64,000 nucleotides of DNA from the NCBI GenBank assembly GCA_013398275.1, contig VZSE01013216.1:1509917-1573916 (forward strand). Reading direction: 5' to 3'. The position numbers were made by a program, and so were the translations under genes. This document shows positions 52,613 to 64,000 of the stretch, in pieces. Source of the stretch: Promerops cafer. Lineage: Eukaryota; Chordata; Aves; Passeriformes; Nectariniidae. Each line of letters starts with the position of its first letter. Position 1 is the first letter of the stretch. The notes beneath the pieces were generated by a model that was not told the DNA's origin, did no database searches, and saw nothing but the letters and a program-made list of their open reading frames with translations.

Positions 52613-55600
52613 AAACTATTATGAGCTGCTCAACAATTCACACCCCAGCCTCTGAGATAAGACTCAGGCTCTAAGAAATGAAGAATTACAAACATACTTT
52701 TATTCTTCTTTTGACACCCAACAACTGTCTCTATTTAGAGCCTTGTTAATAAACTAAGCAGCATACATTTGCACTGAACTTATATACCTACTTTGACATA
52801 TGTATTTTATAGTACGTGTGCAATTCCCAAATAGCTTACTAATGGTGTAATAGCAGAATTTAGACAGGTAAGAACATCAAAGTTCCATTGGCCTTAGAAA
52901 CAAACCCACACATTGAAATATATTTTAATCCACCAAATGGTATTTCTTTAAATTATTTCAGAATAACCCGTTTCTTTACACTTCCTAAAATAGCCCATAA
53001 AATATGTAACACAATTTAAAAATTAAGTAGAATCTGTAGGTGAAGTAAGACAGAGGAGATGTATGAAAAACTATATTAAAAATACATGAGAAAAGCATGA
53101 GTATCTTAACTCTTAATTTCAAAGCAAGGCAGTGTCTCTCATTAGTATCAATGGATTCTCCATTAAACATCTTGAATAGCAATATATAACTGTACTGAAT
53201 GCTAAAAGTGTCAATAAGCAGCATATTCCTCATATTCCTTCAACATCAGTCAGTGCACTAGTTACCTAAAAACAAGTAACACAAAAGCAGCTTTTTAAGG
53301 GAAAGCTTTACTTCTTGCTGCAGTAGATACAGGAACAAGATTCTAACAGATTTTTAGTGGTGTAAGAAAGATGAATTTAGTCCAATAAAAGAACACAATT
53401 TTCTGTTGATTGGACATACAACAGAATACATAACAGTTATGTACAAATTTCACAGCAAAATAGAGGACTTTTAAGGAAAAAACCAAATAAAACCACCCAA
53501 ATTCCATCCTTTTTATAAACCTTTTACTGTTTACTCACCACAGTCAATTTTCACTGAGCTCCCGCTCAGGACATCTCCTGGACAAGTAACAGAAATCAAG
53601 TACACAAGATTTATTCAAGTTTCACGACATGCTTATATGTATTTTGAACATGAATGTTTATGAAATGTCATGAAAACTCTTTGATAAATTCAGGCCATCT
53701 CTATTCAGTACCACCTTATAACAAGGAGGTGAAATATTATACTGCTCAGCAAATACCTTGGAATGAAGAACTCACACACAAGTTACAAAAAACCAAAATT
53801 CACCGCACAGATTCTCTGCTGAAGATTACTCACACCATCCTCAGCACACACAAAGTGTCATTCATTGCAGCTGGTATTATGTGTAACATATGCAAAACTG
53901 TTAAGTCTGTATGTTATTCAGAATGTCTATAAAAGTTGTCAGAAATTAACTGAAGAAGAATTTAAAGGGAAACTTTGACCTTATTTTGCCATAGATGTAC
54001 ACAAGCACTTTACAACAGTAAGAGGAATGAAGATGTATTCTGAAAGGTTTGCAGTTTCATGGCAAATGGTTAATCTTGTTCACAGACGCAGCACCATTAT
54101 TTCAGAAAAAGCTACTTGTAAATAAGGTAAAGTGTACCTGGCTTTTAAGTCACTAGCAGGAGCCATCTCAAGCAAATCTATGTCAGATCTAAAGATGAAG
54201 CTACACAACAGGCAGCCTAGGAGTTGCTGTTAACAGGAGTTTGTGTACCCTTCATAAATAAAAATAACCCAAACCAAAACCCCAGTAATTTTTATAAAAA
54301 CGCTAAATCTCTTGCAGCATAATTAAGAGTTATCCTTCCGTAGTTGATCTCATCCTTGTTAAAGCTGCTATGCCCTATCAAATCCAGAACTTCCAAGGTA
54401 CAACTAATTGTGTAAATGAATATATAACATGCTGATTGGGTGAAGTTCAGATTTCCTTACACAAATCCCATAATATTCTTGTTTACGAATGGATATGAGG
54501 GTGGAATTCATCCCCAGCCCTTGGGTAAATCAGATAGGACAGATGCCATCCTGCCCAGAACATATTTTGTAATAATTTGAACCTGCAGGCTGCAATCACT
54601 TCTGCTATCCCTCTGTACTGTGCAGTAATTTGGGAGTTCTGAATCACAAACAAATGGATTTGGTTGCCTTATTTCTGCTGATGCTTCTGTGGCCTTTGGT
54701 TAGTAACCAGGAGGACAGCAGGGCTCCCAATCCAGATACCTCAGGGCTCAAGTAGCATGGTAGCCTTGAATTTCTCTTAGTGCAAGTAGACTGCATTAAT
54801 AATTGCAAGGTACACCTTGAAAATAGTATCCGAAAAAGTGTATTTCCTGCCATTTATAAATAGATAGACTTCAACAGAAATGTAAATGTTAATCTTGAAA
54901 CTGATGTACATATTTCTAAGGCATTTTCTTCTGTATTCAGCTGTATATATGTGTCAGTCTGCTTGCTATGTAGCATTCTGTTATGCATGGAGCTGAGTGA
55001 GGCATTATACTTGTCCAGTGTTTCAAGAGCCTTAAGCATGTGTGCCCTAACTTTTGAATGTACAAGATACTTTTTCTTTTGCTGTCAAGTGAATTTAAAA
55101 CAACAAAATCCTAATTTTCTATTTCTAATAATTTTCTGGTATTATATTTCATTAGCTTGTTACACTTAGATTTATGGTTTTCACTTTGCTCAGAAATTTC
55201 ACTATTGGAAGCTGGATATGGAAAGGTAGCAATACATCTACTTGTAGGGACAGTTTTCCCTTCCACTCAGTAGTATTTGTGCCACGTGGGATACTGTTAA
55301 GAAAGAAATGTTTTCAACAGACTTCCTTTAACCAAAAAAACATTTACATTACTTAAAGGTCATTTTGTTTCATTGGGCATGGGACAAATGACAACTTGGT
55401 TAAACATGCTGGCTTCTAGTCACTTCAAAAGTGTGACTGTAATCACATTTTGATTCCAGAATGCATATGAAAAAAGTACATTGAGCGAAGCAGCTGGGGG
55501 GGAACTGCCTCTCTTTAGGAGGAATTTTTCCACAAAAGCATTTTCTTATTTATTTTGCTGAAACTGTGAGAGTATTTAAACAGAAGCCTCAAGGTTCATT

Positions 55601-55917
55601 TTCCACATTTCCTAATAATAATGTTAAGTATCAATTTTGATTCTTTTTTGTCTTTAAAATGTAGATGGCAATGGCAATTTGTAAATGAAGAGTGTAATTA
55701 ACTAGAAAAGCTTGTCAACAGTAACCGAAATTTACGTGTATCATTATATATGACTGGCTGTACTTATGTATTTACTTGTCTAAATTGTATATATTGTTTT
55801 ATCTATAGTGTCTGTAGGAGTGCATTCTTTTAGATTAATGTATTATTTACAGTTTTGTGGGATTGCCAGCAAAGCTGCTAATCAAGATACTATTTTTTTG
55901 TATCAATGTCAAATAAT

Positions 55918-55923
55918 AATAAA
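55918..55923 (+). terminator. Candidate distal poly(A) signal AATAAA
   Basis: This hexamer sits at the end of a U-rich, TGTA-rich tract and is followed by GU/U-rich sequence (gaaggtgtcc, then ttttctcc) about 20-50 bases downstream, which is a plausible cleavage-stimulating element. It is the best candidate for the end of a long B3GALT1 3' UTR. Other hexamers at 56088 and 56445 are possible alternatives. Confidence 0.35.
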
Positions 55924-55949
55924 AAAATCAAGTGAAAAATGGAAGGTGT

Positions 55950-58855
55950 CCAGTAAGTTTTCTCCTTCACCTCTTTCTAGAAATGCAAATTGGATGACCT
56001 GAAAACACAGTGTCAGTGAACTGGCTCATTTTTCATGAGGAAGAATATCATGCTGTAAAAGCAGATTTTTAAAAAACAACTGGAAAAAATAAAACAAAAT
56101 ACTACTTTTATTCACTATTCGTGCAACAACTTCATCAAGCTGATATCCACACAGATCAGGTGTACTACTTCATCTGAAGCTTCTGAACTTCAAAGAAGTA
56201 ATATTAATGCAGCCATGGCAATATCTGGCAAAGGAGCAGATGGGTTCATCCTCTGCTCTGCCCTATTTAGCTGCTGTGGTATCCCCAGCCAATGAGACCC
56301 AGGTTTGGCCATTCTGAGGTGGCAAAGCCTTTTGACAGCCTCAGCATGGCTCTTCTGCTACTTGCATGGTGTCTTCACGTGTGTCAAAAGCTACACACAA
56401 AAGAAAAGGAGAAATGTCCCAAAACCCGCATCTCATAAAACCACAATAAAGTTGTTTGAAGTTCCTGTGTGACCAGCCGGGTCACCCCTACAGAGGGAAG
56501 GGGTCCTCCCTGGTCTCTCACAGACACATAGTGACCATGACAGAGCCTTTTCCTTCCCCCCCACCCCACAAAGCACCAGAAAATAAATGAAGAATCACAG
56601 TCTGAGTACACTCAGATTACCCAGTAAATCTCATGTAGCCTTTGTCTCCCCACACAAATATCTTAAGATACTGTTTTGTCTCTCAGGGAGGTCTGGGCAA
56701 CTTTAGGGTCCTCATATCAAAATAAATGCTAAAAAAAAACAAAAACAAAAACACACAAAAGTAGGAAGAAGTCCTTTTTCTTGTAAGAACGTCAGAAAAA
56801 TTAATCTCTCCCCATTCTCTCCTTTGCAGTTTCCTACGTAGAACAAACTATCTAACCTCTCTTCCACTGGCTTTAGAGCTCAATATCCAAAACTTATTCA
56901 TGAAATGGAGGGGAAAATAACCCCACTCCTGAGAAGAAAGGTAGCTTTCGCAAACCAAAGTGTATTTCCTTGGGTCACCTGTTCCAGAAGTAGTTGAAGC
57001 CTGCGGCAGAGTCCTCAGGCATCCCAGGAGAGTCTGCAGCAACACAGCAACCTTACAAACCATCATGAAATGCTTTAAAGCAACCAAGAGTTTCACATAC
57101 AGCAAAACCCCTCCAATCGTTTTCATCTCTCTTGTTTCCACCAAAGCAGCCTGAGTCTAATTGCAACACTTACATGGTGTTTAATTAATAGACAGCTTGG
57201 AGATATGCAGATATTAGCACTAGTAGGGTAGATTTCATGTAGCTTGATTATCTTAATTACATGCATTCTATTTTCTCATTTACTTAATTGATTCTCATAG
57301 ATTTTCCAGAGAAATCTGCACTGCCCTAAGTGAAAATAGTATGTAGAAAACCTTCTTAAAAATGCTGACACTGGCCTATTACAGGAGCAAAGCACTAAGA
57401 AAATGAGATCTAAATGACATGGAACATTGTACTGAATAGCATCTGCTTCCTTTTCTCTTGTTAAAAATATGAATTTATGAAATGGAAGAAGAGGAGTCAT
57501 CTGGGGAGAAAAAAAAAAAAGAAAGAATGTACCTTGTTTATTCAACTGCACCTGCAATTAAGTTGTGTCAAGTATCTCCTCTGATGACCTGCCTAACACA
57601 GGAAAAAGTCCTTTTTTCTGCTAGGTCTGCATATTAGCTGAATCTACATTGTATCTCTGCCTCACCTGAAAGAGCCAAGAGCAAGAGACATTTGTTAGTC
57701 ATGCAAGATTTATCCTTGAGCACTTATTCTGCAAAGGCAGCATTACATAATAAGCTGGACAGAATTAAGTGCGGTGGTTTTGTAATGCAGACAACTTTTA
57801 TTTGGGTGAAGTAAATACCCCAAACTTGAGGTGTGCTGGCTAACACCTACCATATCAGCATCTATCAAGCAGCTCTTTTTTCTTTAAGAGTTCCTTTCTC
57901 TGGCCTATTTTCTAACAGGACATCTTTCTTCAACTAGAAATGGGACCTCTAGGTACCTCAGGAGAGCAGTTAAAGCAAGGCGGAAGCAGAGAACACCCTA
58001 CAGCATCATTACAAGCTTTTCCCTTGATTTACAAAAGTCACTTAGCCCTGCTCTGTTCTTCTGTACTTTTAATCTGCTTCAATCTGGTACATTTCCCTGT
58101 TATTTCCATCACTCTTTCCATTTTCTTTATCTGCTTTTGCATAGCTCAGCATTCTCCCATCTAAAAGTATCTATTCAAACCAGCCACAAAGATAAGAACA
58201 CAGTGTTTCTATGAAGAGGGCCCTTACCTGACAGGTTTACAGTCCTACACTGTCTAATACCTGGCAAACTTATTTCAGCAAGTTTCAGGGGACAAGTAGC
58301 ACTTGAAGCTCTTCCTTCAAAAATCTTTTCTTTGATATTGCCTATTTCAGGTATATGGGAAAGAAAAGATCTATCATCTTTCATCTTGCCTCTGCCTACA
58401 GAGATCACTATCAGAAGTCTAAGGTTGTTTGGCTTTTTTCCTTATTCCTTTTACCTTTCCTCACAACCTTGGATAGTTCGTAAGAATTCAAAACAGCATT
58501 TTTTCATGTTTCACTTTAACTCCCACTTAATCAAGTATACTTTATTCCACAATTTCAATGTTTTAACCTTTTTATCTGCTTCTGCTCTCTGTGCTGCCTC
58601 CGCTCTCCTCATATCTTCCTAGTAGTCAGACATCTGCTATTGAATGTGTTACAAGAGTATTTGCATGAAGGCTGAACACAGCAGTACTTTCTCTGTCGCT
58701 CTCTTTGAGATATCAAAAACTGCATTATTGGATTCATTTCACCAGACAGGACAGCTTATCTTACTATTATCACATTTAAAGCAGAAAATGAACTTCTGCT
58801 AGCATCTGGAACAGACACTAAGTCTACAAGGCTACAGCAGCTATGGACATGGTAG
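55950..58855. other. Intergenic DNA downstream of B3GALT1
   Basis: AT-rich sequence without a supported gene. Additional AATAAA hexamers at 56088 and 56445 could extend the B3GALT1 transcript slightly, and the A-rich repeat at 56731 is the only repeat seen. Confidence 0.45.
56731..56760. repeat. (CAAAA)n-type A-rich repeat
   Basis: Nine adenines followed by short caaaa/caaaaa units and caca. This is simple A-rich sequence downstream of the likely B3GALT1 transcript end. Confidence 0.85.
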
Positions 58856-58859
58856 GTGT

Positions 58860-59165
58860 TGTAAAGGAAGCTTCCCAGCGTGCCCATTCCCGAGGCTCTG
58901 GCAGTCGCACTGCCAAGGCCACGCTTGCACAGCTGGGCCCGGTGCTCCGAGGAGCGTTCCCCAACAAAGAAACCCCGGGCTTTGATCCCCTCGCAGCCCC
59001 AGTGCGGGGAAGCCTCGGCTCCTGCTGTGCCCGTGTCCGTCCCGGCGGCACCAGCGCCCTCGGGCCTTGGCGTGCGGAGCTGGCAGCGCACGGCCTCGTC
59101 TCCCAGAGCCAGAGCTCAGCCTGCAGCTTCAGTCCAGCGAGCCGCGCCAGCTGTTCCTCAACAGC
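58860..59165. promoter_or_regulatory. CpG-island-like block downstream of B3GALT1
   Basis: About 300 bases stand out from the AT-rich background by high GC and roughly thirty CpG dinucleotides (examples: gtccgtcccggcggcacc, ggcgtgcggagc, gcgagccgcgcc). Open frames of 107-133 codons run through it on both strands, as expected when stop codons are depleted by GC richness, and none resembles a known protein. It could be a small promoter of an unannotated non-coding transcript, a methylation-protected regulatory site, or a GC-biased conversion patch. Confidence 0.45.
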
Positions 59166-59454
59166 TGCCTGCATACCCATACTCTTTAAAAGGATGCAGT
59201 TAATGAATCTGATATAGAACACCATTTCCCCTTACAAAGGCGACAAAAAGGTCCAGATCATTCAGGACAAACTTCGCAAGGTGCACTCAGGCTTTGGATT
59301 ACGTTCACCATCACTTTGGCAGGATGGGCTATGCAATGAAGAACTGCTGCCCCTGGAGAGTGGTATCCTGTAAGGATGAGGCTGACTGTACTTCCCAAGC
59401 ACCGTTTTGTTCTAAGCATAGCTGTATTTTGAATTAGTAACACAGCTGATGCCA

Positions 59455-60030
59455 AGGTTGATGATAGGCTGCTTTAATTGGTCATTAAAAGGCAGTATTA
59501 TTTACTGCCTTGTTTCTTGGATTCAGCATTTCTACACATGGGGATAAAACTAATGGGCTAGAATAAAGAATATATACAGCATGTAATTAAAATTACATTT
59601 TTAATAGGGGAATATACATGCACACAGTGCAGGTGCTGTCAAAGAAGTAGAGGTTATGGAAGTATACTTTTTAAATTGTATTATACTGCAATTTAGCTGT
59701 CACTTCAAACAGATGGGTGAGTTGTGCAACATTTTTAAACTGATTTAATTACTTGCAAAGGTATTGGCTTGTGTTAATTGGCGCAATAAATTACACAATG
59801 GTTCACAGATTCCATTAAAAAGGACTTTGAACATGTAGTATCTATAGGAAAATAAACTGAGTTTTTCAAGTCAGTATTTGACAAAATAGTTATTGGCTGT
59901 TTGTTTTATCAATTCATAAACAAGATCAAAAAAGCCCACCATTCACACAAGACAATGTGCCTAACATGATAGATATTGATGTATAATTGTATCTCAGAGA
60001 CAGGTGAATGTTGGAGACAATATATCCAGC
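59455..60030. promoter_or_regulatory. Candidate conserved non-coding element, AT-rich with homeodomain cores
   Basis: The stretch has repeated homeodomain-type cores (tttaattgg at about 59473, gtaattaaaattac at about 59583, tttaattac at about 59744, gttaattggcgc at about 59775) and the 9-bp hairpin at 59489. The look is that of vertebrate developmental enhancers near brain-expressed genes. There is no direct evidence of conservation in a single sequence, so this is a weak suggestion. Confidence 0.2.
59489..59511. repeat. Perfect 9-bp hairpin
   Basis: AAGGCAGTA (59489-59497) and TACTGCCTT (59503-59511) are exact reverse complements around a 5-base spacer. The hairpin sits at the start of an AT-rich stretch carrying several TAATTA/TTAATTG-type cores, just downstream of the CpG-rich block. 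Confidence 0.85.
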
Positions 60031-61257
60031 CATATGCCTAGAAGAATGATCAGACTAATTAAGTGTAAATGGGTTATCCTTACTTTCCCAAAAAAAAAAA
60101 CCCACTGGTTGTGTGCAATTTATCTAGTGTGGGATGATTACTGTGCTGTCCTCCTTTAGGACAAAGCCATTTACTGAAACATGAGACATAGGGAAGAAGG
60201 TCCACAAGCACATGTAACAGCTTTTGAAATATCTAGGCCTCTACTCTTGTCAATATAAGGTTTAAGCTCCAGATGTTGCTTCTTGTCTTGAACTCCAGAA
60301 TACCCAAAATCCCCTAAAGTCAACAGGTAGAAAAATGTCTAACCTGTTAAGTACCACAGCAAAGTGCACCAGTATTAGACAGCCAAACAAAAGCTGTAGG
60401 ACAATAATGGTCATCAAACTCTGTAGCAGCAATATTAGGAAAGCTTTATAGCATAAGCAGACAAAATCCTTGCAGAATCTTTGGTTACACTTTGGCACAA
60501 ATTTTACACTGGGGAAGAGCACATTTTAACTTGGAGAAAAGATCATGGGGGCCCGAAATGTTACATTTTAGGACTTCTATGAACTAAGGAAAGTAAGGAG
60601 AATGAACCTTTAGCAAAGTTACCTCATATGTGACAAATCATCTATTTCCTGAACATTTAAAATGAGATGCTTTTAATTTTTTTTCATGGTTTTAAAATTG
60701 CTGTGCGTGAAATGTCATTGAAAACAAGCTTGCACTCTTATCTTCTGCTAAACACCAGAGATATACCACTTCAAAGGAGTACATTACATTTCATTTGAAT
60801 GCTGGGACAGACATATCAGTAAGTAAACTAAAAATCATATGAATTGTCAGTGTTAATACTACCACCTGGCCATGTTTCCCCTTTCCAGCAATAACTTCAT
60901 TATTTTCTTTTCTATGCCTTTCATTTCAGTAGCACCTAACAATTTACAATTTTTTATATGCATCGCAATTTCTGTAAAGCTGCATTTTGTTTAAATGAAA
61001 AAAAATGCTTAATGTAATGCAAAATTTTAAAAGAGAAACCAGAAGAAATGCATCTGGAAAATTGTACTTGCATGCACATGGCTGGCTGACAACATGGACA
61101 TGAAATACAGAAATAAAATGAGAAACATTTGCTTTTTCCTCAGCAAGTACTGTGAGGATGGCTGACAGCTCATGAGGAGAGATTAGGGCAAACAGCACTG
61201 CCCTTTCCCAGGTATTACTTTTACTAGTTGTGCTATTGCTGGAGAGCGAGAAAACCT

Positions 61258-61330
61258 GATCTAATCAAAGATTAGTGTTGGACTAGAAGACCTTTAAAGG
61301 TCCCTTCCAACCCAAAGCATTCTATGATAG
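61258..61330 (+). mobile_element. CR1 LINE 3' terminus
   Basis: The segment gttggactagaagacctt, then taaaggtcccttccaaccca, then attctatgatag is the characteristic 3' end of an avian CR1 element, including one copy of its terminal ATTCTATGAT-type octamer. It is a severely 5'-truncated copy on the + strand. The upstream boundary is uncertain and could extend to about 61205. Confidence 0.88.
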
Positions 61331-61985
61331 GAAGCAAAGAGAACATCACATCATCACCACCCATAGGTCAAGAACCTCTGGACAGAAGAAGGAACAAAGG
61401 GGCCTTACATACAAGGACTAGACAAAAAACTCGGGAACTGCAGAAATTTTAGTGGAAGTGATACACTACAAATGACAAAAACACTCATTTCTTTGAAGCC
61501 TATGCCAGATAGAAAAGCTTTAGAAAAATAAACATGCTCTGAAATTTCATGTACACCACTGCTTCTAATTTGCATGTTTATTCTCAGTTTCCTGTAATGC
61601 CAGGATGTGTACTTGCTTTAAGCAATAATTCGCAATGGGTGAGACATCATCTGTGGGATTTTCAGCTGCCTGGAACACATCAGCCAATTCGCAACAGATT
61701 TATCTTAACAGTTCTGAAAGCACATATTTGAGAAACTGCAGTTTTAATCATATCAGGGCCCACACCATATGAAAAGCAGCATTTTCAGGATGACTGGTCA
61801 TTCTGTCTTCTTCCCATAATCTAACATCTCTTCCAAAAAATTCAGATCACTGCATTTAGGCCAAAATTACATGTTTGATATACCGAATTTAAATTATAAA
61901 CACAGACCTAATTTAACCGTAAACCACATTACATTTCCTCAAGATAATATGTCACCAATAGGTAAAATTACTAAAGCTTACTTTA

Positions 61986-61999
61986 TTTTTTTTTTTTTT
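61986..61999. repeat. (T)14 homopolymer
   Basis: Fourteen consecutive thymines following the stop-rich segment at 61.9 kb. No flanking element is recognisable. Confidence 0.9.
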
Positions 62000-64000
62000 C
62001 TGGAAAAACTTCTTCCATGCTAGCTTGAAAAAACATCCACGACAGAAAGAAGTAATAGAAATGTAAATGGCATACACCAATAACCTAGCCTCACCTGCCC
62101 GACTGTTACAATGGAATGGATATAGGTACCATTTTGTATCTTGTGAAGTGCATTTATATCCCTGTCACTAGATTTGCCATTATCCACATTATATACAAAT
62201 AATCTTAGTGCTGACTTACCAAAAATTCAGACAGTAATATGAGTCAGTTCTACAAGAACAAATCAGCTCTGAAATCCTCTCCAGAATGCAGTAAGTTTGC
62301 ATTTAAGTAAAAAAAAAAACTTATTTTCAGGGTTAAGGGATTTCTTTTGTGACTGAGACAAGGATTGTGATCATTGTTAGATAAGGAGTAGAAACCCTAA
62401 TTTTCACAGTTTGTTACCTATTTATTTTAGCTAATGTTAACATGCAAGCATAGCTGTCTCCAACAGAAGCTTTTGACAGGATCTCATTGAGATTTGAGCA
62501 TGTATGGGATTGAAATGGTTTTGGTTTGTTTTTTCAAATGCCTTTAAAAGTACTAACAAAATGTAAATTCCACAGATTTATTTTGTCAAGCATTAGTAAT
62601 GCTCCATTAGCTTAATTTGTGTTGACAGACAAACAAATCAGGTCTAGTAAGAAAAACGCAAGTTCAGAGGTGACAGTAAAAGAAAAACACAGCACAGACA
62701 TACCAAAAGCTCAATATTGTAAGAGAGAACCAGTCAGGTTTACAGCTACAGAACAGGTTTGGGTTTTTACACCACATAACTCTTCAGATATCAAAGCCCT
62801 GCTAGATTTTTTTCACAGTTAGAGTGGTAGCTGTAAAACCCACAAATAACTGCTGGAGTAAGTCAGACCTGGGGGAGTTTGTTGTACAGAACATTTAGGA
62901 ATTGCTCAACAGTTAATGCAGCTGCACCTTGGGCTCCAGAGCTGACTATCAAGAACTAAATAGTGTAAAGCTGTGAACAAGCCCTAAAATGGTTTTCTAG
63001 AAGGGGCAGTTTCCAAGCAACAGTAGTTATAAGTTCTGAAAAGAGTCTGCACATACACTTCTGCATGAACCACAGCACAGCATCTGTGGGTCCCGGAGAT
63101 TTCCTCATTAGACAGCAAGTTGTCCATGGAAAAGGAAAGGCAAGGGAGGACTAAGGAAACAGAACAAGGGGCCCAATGCCTCACATTTCTCTAGACAAAC
63201 CTAGACAAAAAGATAAATGCACTTGTAAAAAAATAACATTTCAGAAAAGAGGAAAAAGAAAAGAAAAAGTATTTTGTGAACTGCAAGGTTAAAGTTCAAG
63301 TTTTATGTATCTATAAATTGGAACAGAAAAAAGAAATACTGTGGAGAGCTGAACAATTACTGATGTAATTGTTGGAAAAATCAAAGGCCACTAATTAAAA
63401 CGGTACATGAAGTAATAGAGTTTTGTTTGTTTGGGAAATTACTGCCAAATACTTTCCAGATAGGAAGCAAGGACAGCGTATAAACAAGCAAGAGCAGCAC
63501 AAAAAGATGCATACACCTCAAGGATGTATTAAATACTTTATCAGGATCTTTGTCATCACCCTGAGGTTTTTACAGTCACATACCTCCCTACAAACTGAGC
63601 ACTGAAACCACTGAGTGAAAATAAGGGAATGTACAAGAGAATTGTGCTGGTGCAGGCTGAGAGAATCAGAGCCCAGGTATTTGTTCTCAGGCACTTACAG
63701 TCTAAATATAAGCTAGGAGGTAACAACATTCCCTCTATCTACTGCAACACTGCACTTGCCACCCTGCTCCACAGAATTTTCTCCTCTCCTCTTTGAATAA
63801 ATAATGAACACAGGCTGAGCAGCAAGACTGTGTCCAGGCAATATTCTGGAGGTCCATCCACACCCCTCACACCTGCACTCTGTACACACAAGGCTCTGCG
63901 ACCCGCAGCAACCAACGCCCCACGGCACAGCGAGAGATCGGCCCTGCTGGGCGGCCCCTGGGCCACCTTCAGTGCAGGAGCTCAACCACCTCCAGAAACC

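Larger units (their letters stand above)
52327..55945 (+). other. B3GALT1: Probable B3GALT1 3' UTR (maximum extent)
   Basis: Non-coding, AT-rich sequence directly downstream of the B3GALT1 stop codon. Canonical AATAAA hexamers occur at 52607, 52748, 53384, 53486, 54257 and 55918. The last 300 bases before the 55918 signal are U-rich, with TGTA-type motifs typical of long brain-expressed 3' UTRs. The end point is a guess: the true transcript may stop near 52.63 kb or run to about 55.94 kb. Confidence 0.4.
60031..64000. other. Intergenic DNA to the window end
   Basis: No gene is supported other than the CR1 3' end at 61.26-61.33 kb. The last 120 bases turn GC- and CpG-richer (gcgacccgcagc, gatcggccctgctgggcggc), which might be the edge of an island continuing outside the window. 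No STK39 exon is recognised. Confidence 0.4.

Noticed and set aside
58824..59225. Overlapping 107-133-codon frames on both strands
   Set aside because: They come from the GC-rich island. Long frames on both strands at once are a signature of stop depletion rather than coding, and no family resemblance is seen.
1..64000. tRNA, rRNA, snRNA, CRISPR array, prokaryotic operon or prophage
   Set aside because: I looked for a tRNA B-box-like GTTCGAAT, U6/5S landmarks, regularly spaced repeats and dense same-strand genes, and found none.

Overview
The window looks like vertebrate, most likely bird, nuclear DNA. It is AT-rich and gene-poor, with no operon-like packing and no long open frames except one. 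Decayed CR1 LINE 3' ends with an avian-type consensus lie near 30.3, 39.9 and 61.3 kb. A fragment near 42.1 kb resembles the polyadenylation end of a passerine endogenous retroviral LTR, which weakly favours a songbird.

The only protein-coding sequence I can support is the single-exon coding region of B3GALT1 (beta-1,3-galactosyltransferase 1) on the + strand at 51346-52326. It encodes 326 residues and is intact. Two candidate splice acceptors lie just upstream. The terminal exon carries a short upstream ORF that ends 16 bases before the start codon. Several AATAAA signals follow, at 52607 and up to 55918, consistent with a short and a long 3' UTR. In vertebrates B3GALT1 has non-coding 5' exons spread over long introns, so the 51 kb to the left is most simply B3GALT1 intron. 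The DNA from about 56 kb to the end is most simply the spacer towards the next gene. STK39 is the expected convergent neighbour, but I see no exon of it here.

Region by region: 1-13.5 kb is AT-rich non-coding sequence with a diverged repeat pair (6.1 and 8.5 kb) and a 27-bp tandem duplication (9.75 kb). Small CpG-rich patches lie at 13.74 and 20.84 kb. 22-39 kb is non-coding with several GC-richer patches and a CR1 remnant. 39.8-42.4 kb holds CR1 and LTR-like remnants. 43-48.1 kb holds local duplications, a perfect inverted repeat, and a single unresolved base (47238) with a duplicated segment on each side, which is probably an assembly scar. 51.1-56 kb is the B3GALT1 terminal exon. 58.86-59.16 kb is a compact CpG-island-like block, followed by an AT-rich stretch with a hairpin and homeodomain-type cores. 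The right end is becoming CpG-rich again.

I found no RNA genes, CRISPR arrays or multi-gene systems, and nothing that supports a previously undescribed biological system. The findings are mainly regulatory candidates, repeat history and assembly quality.
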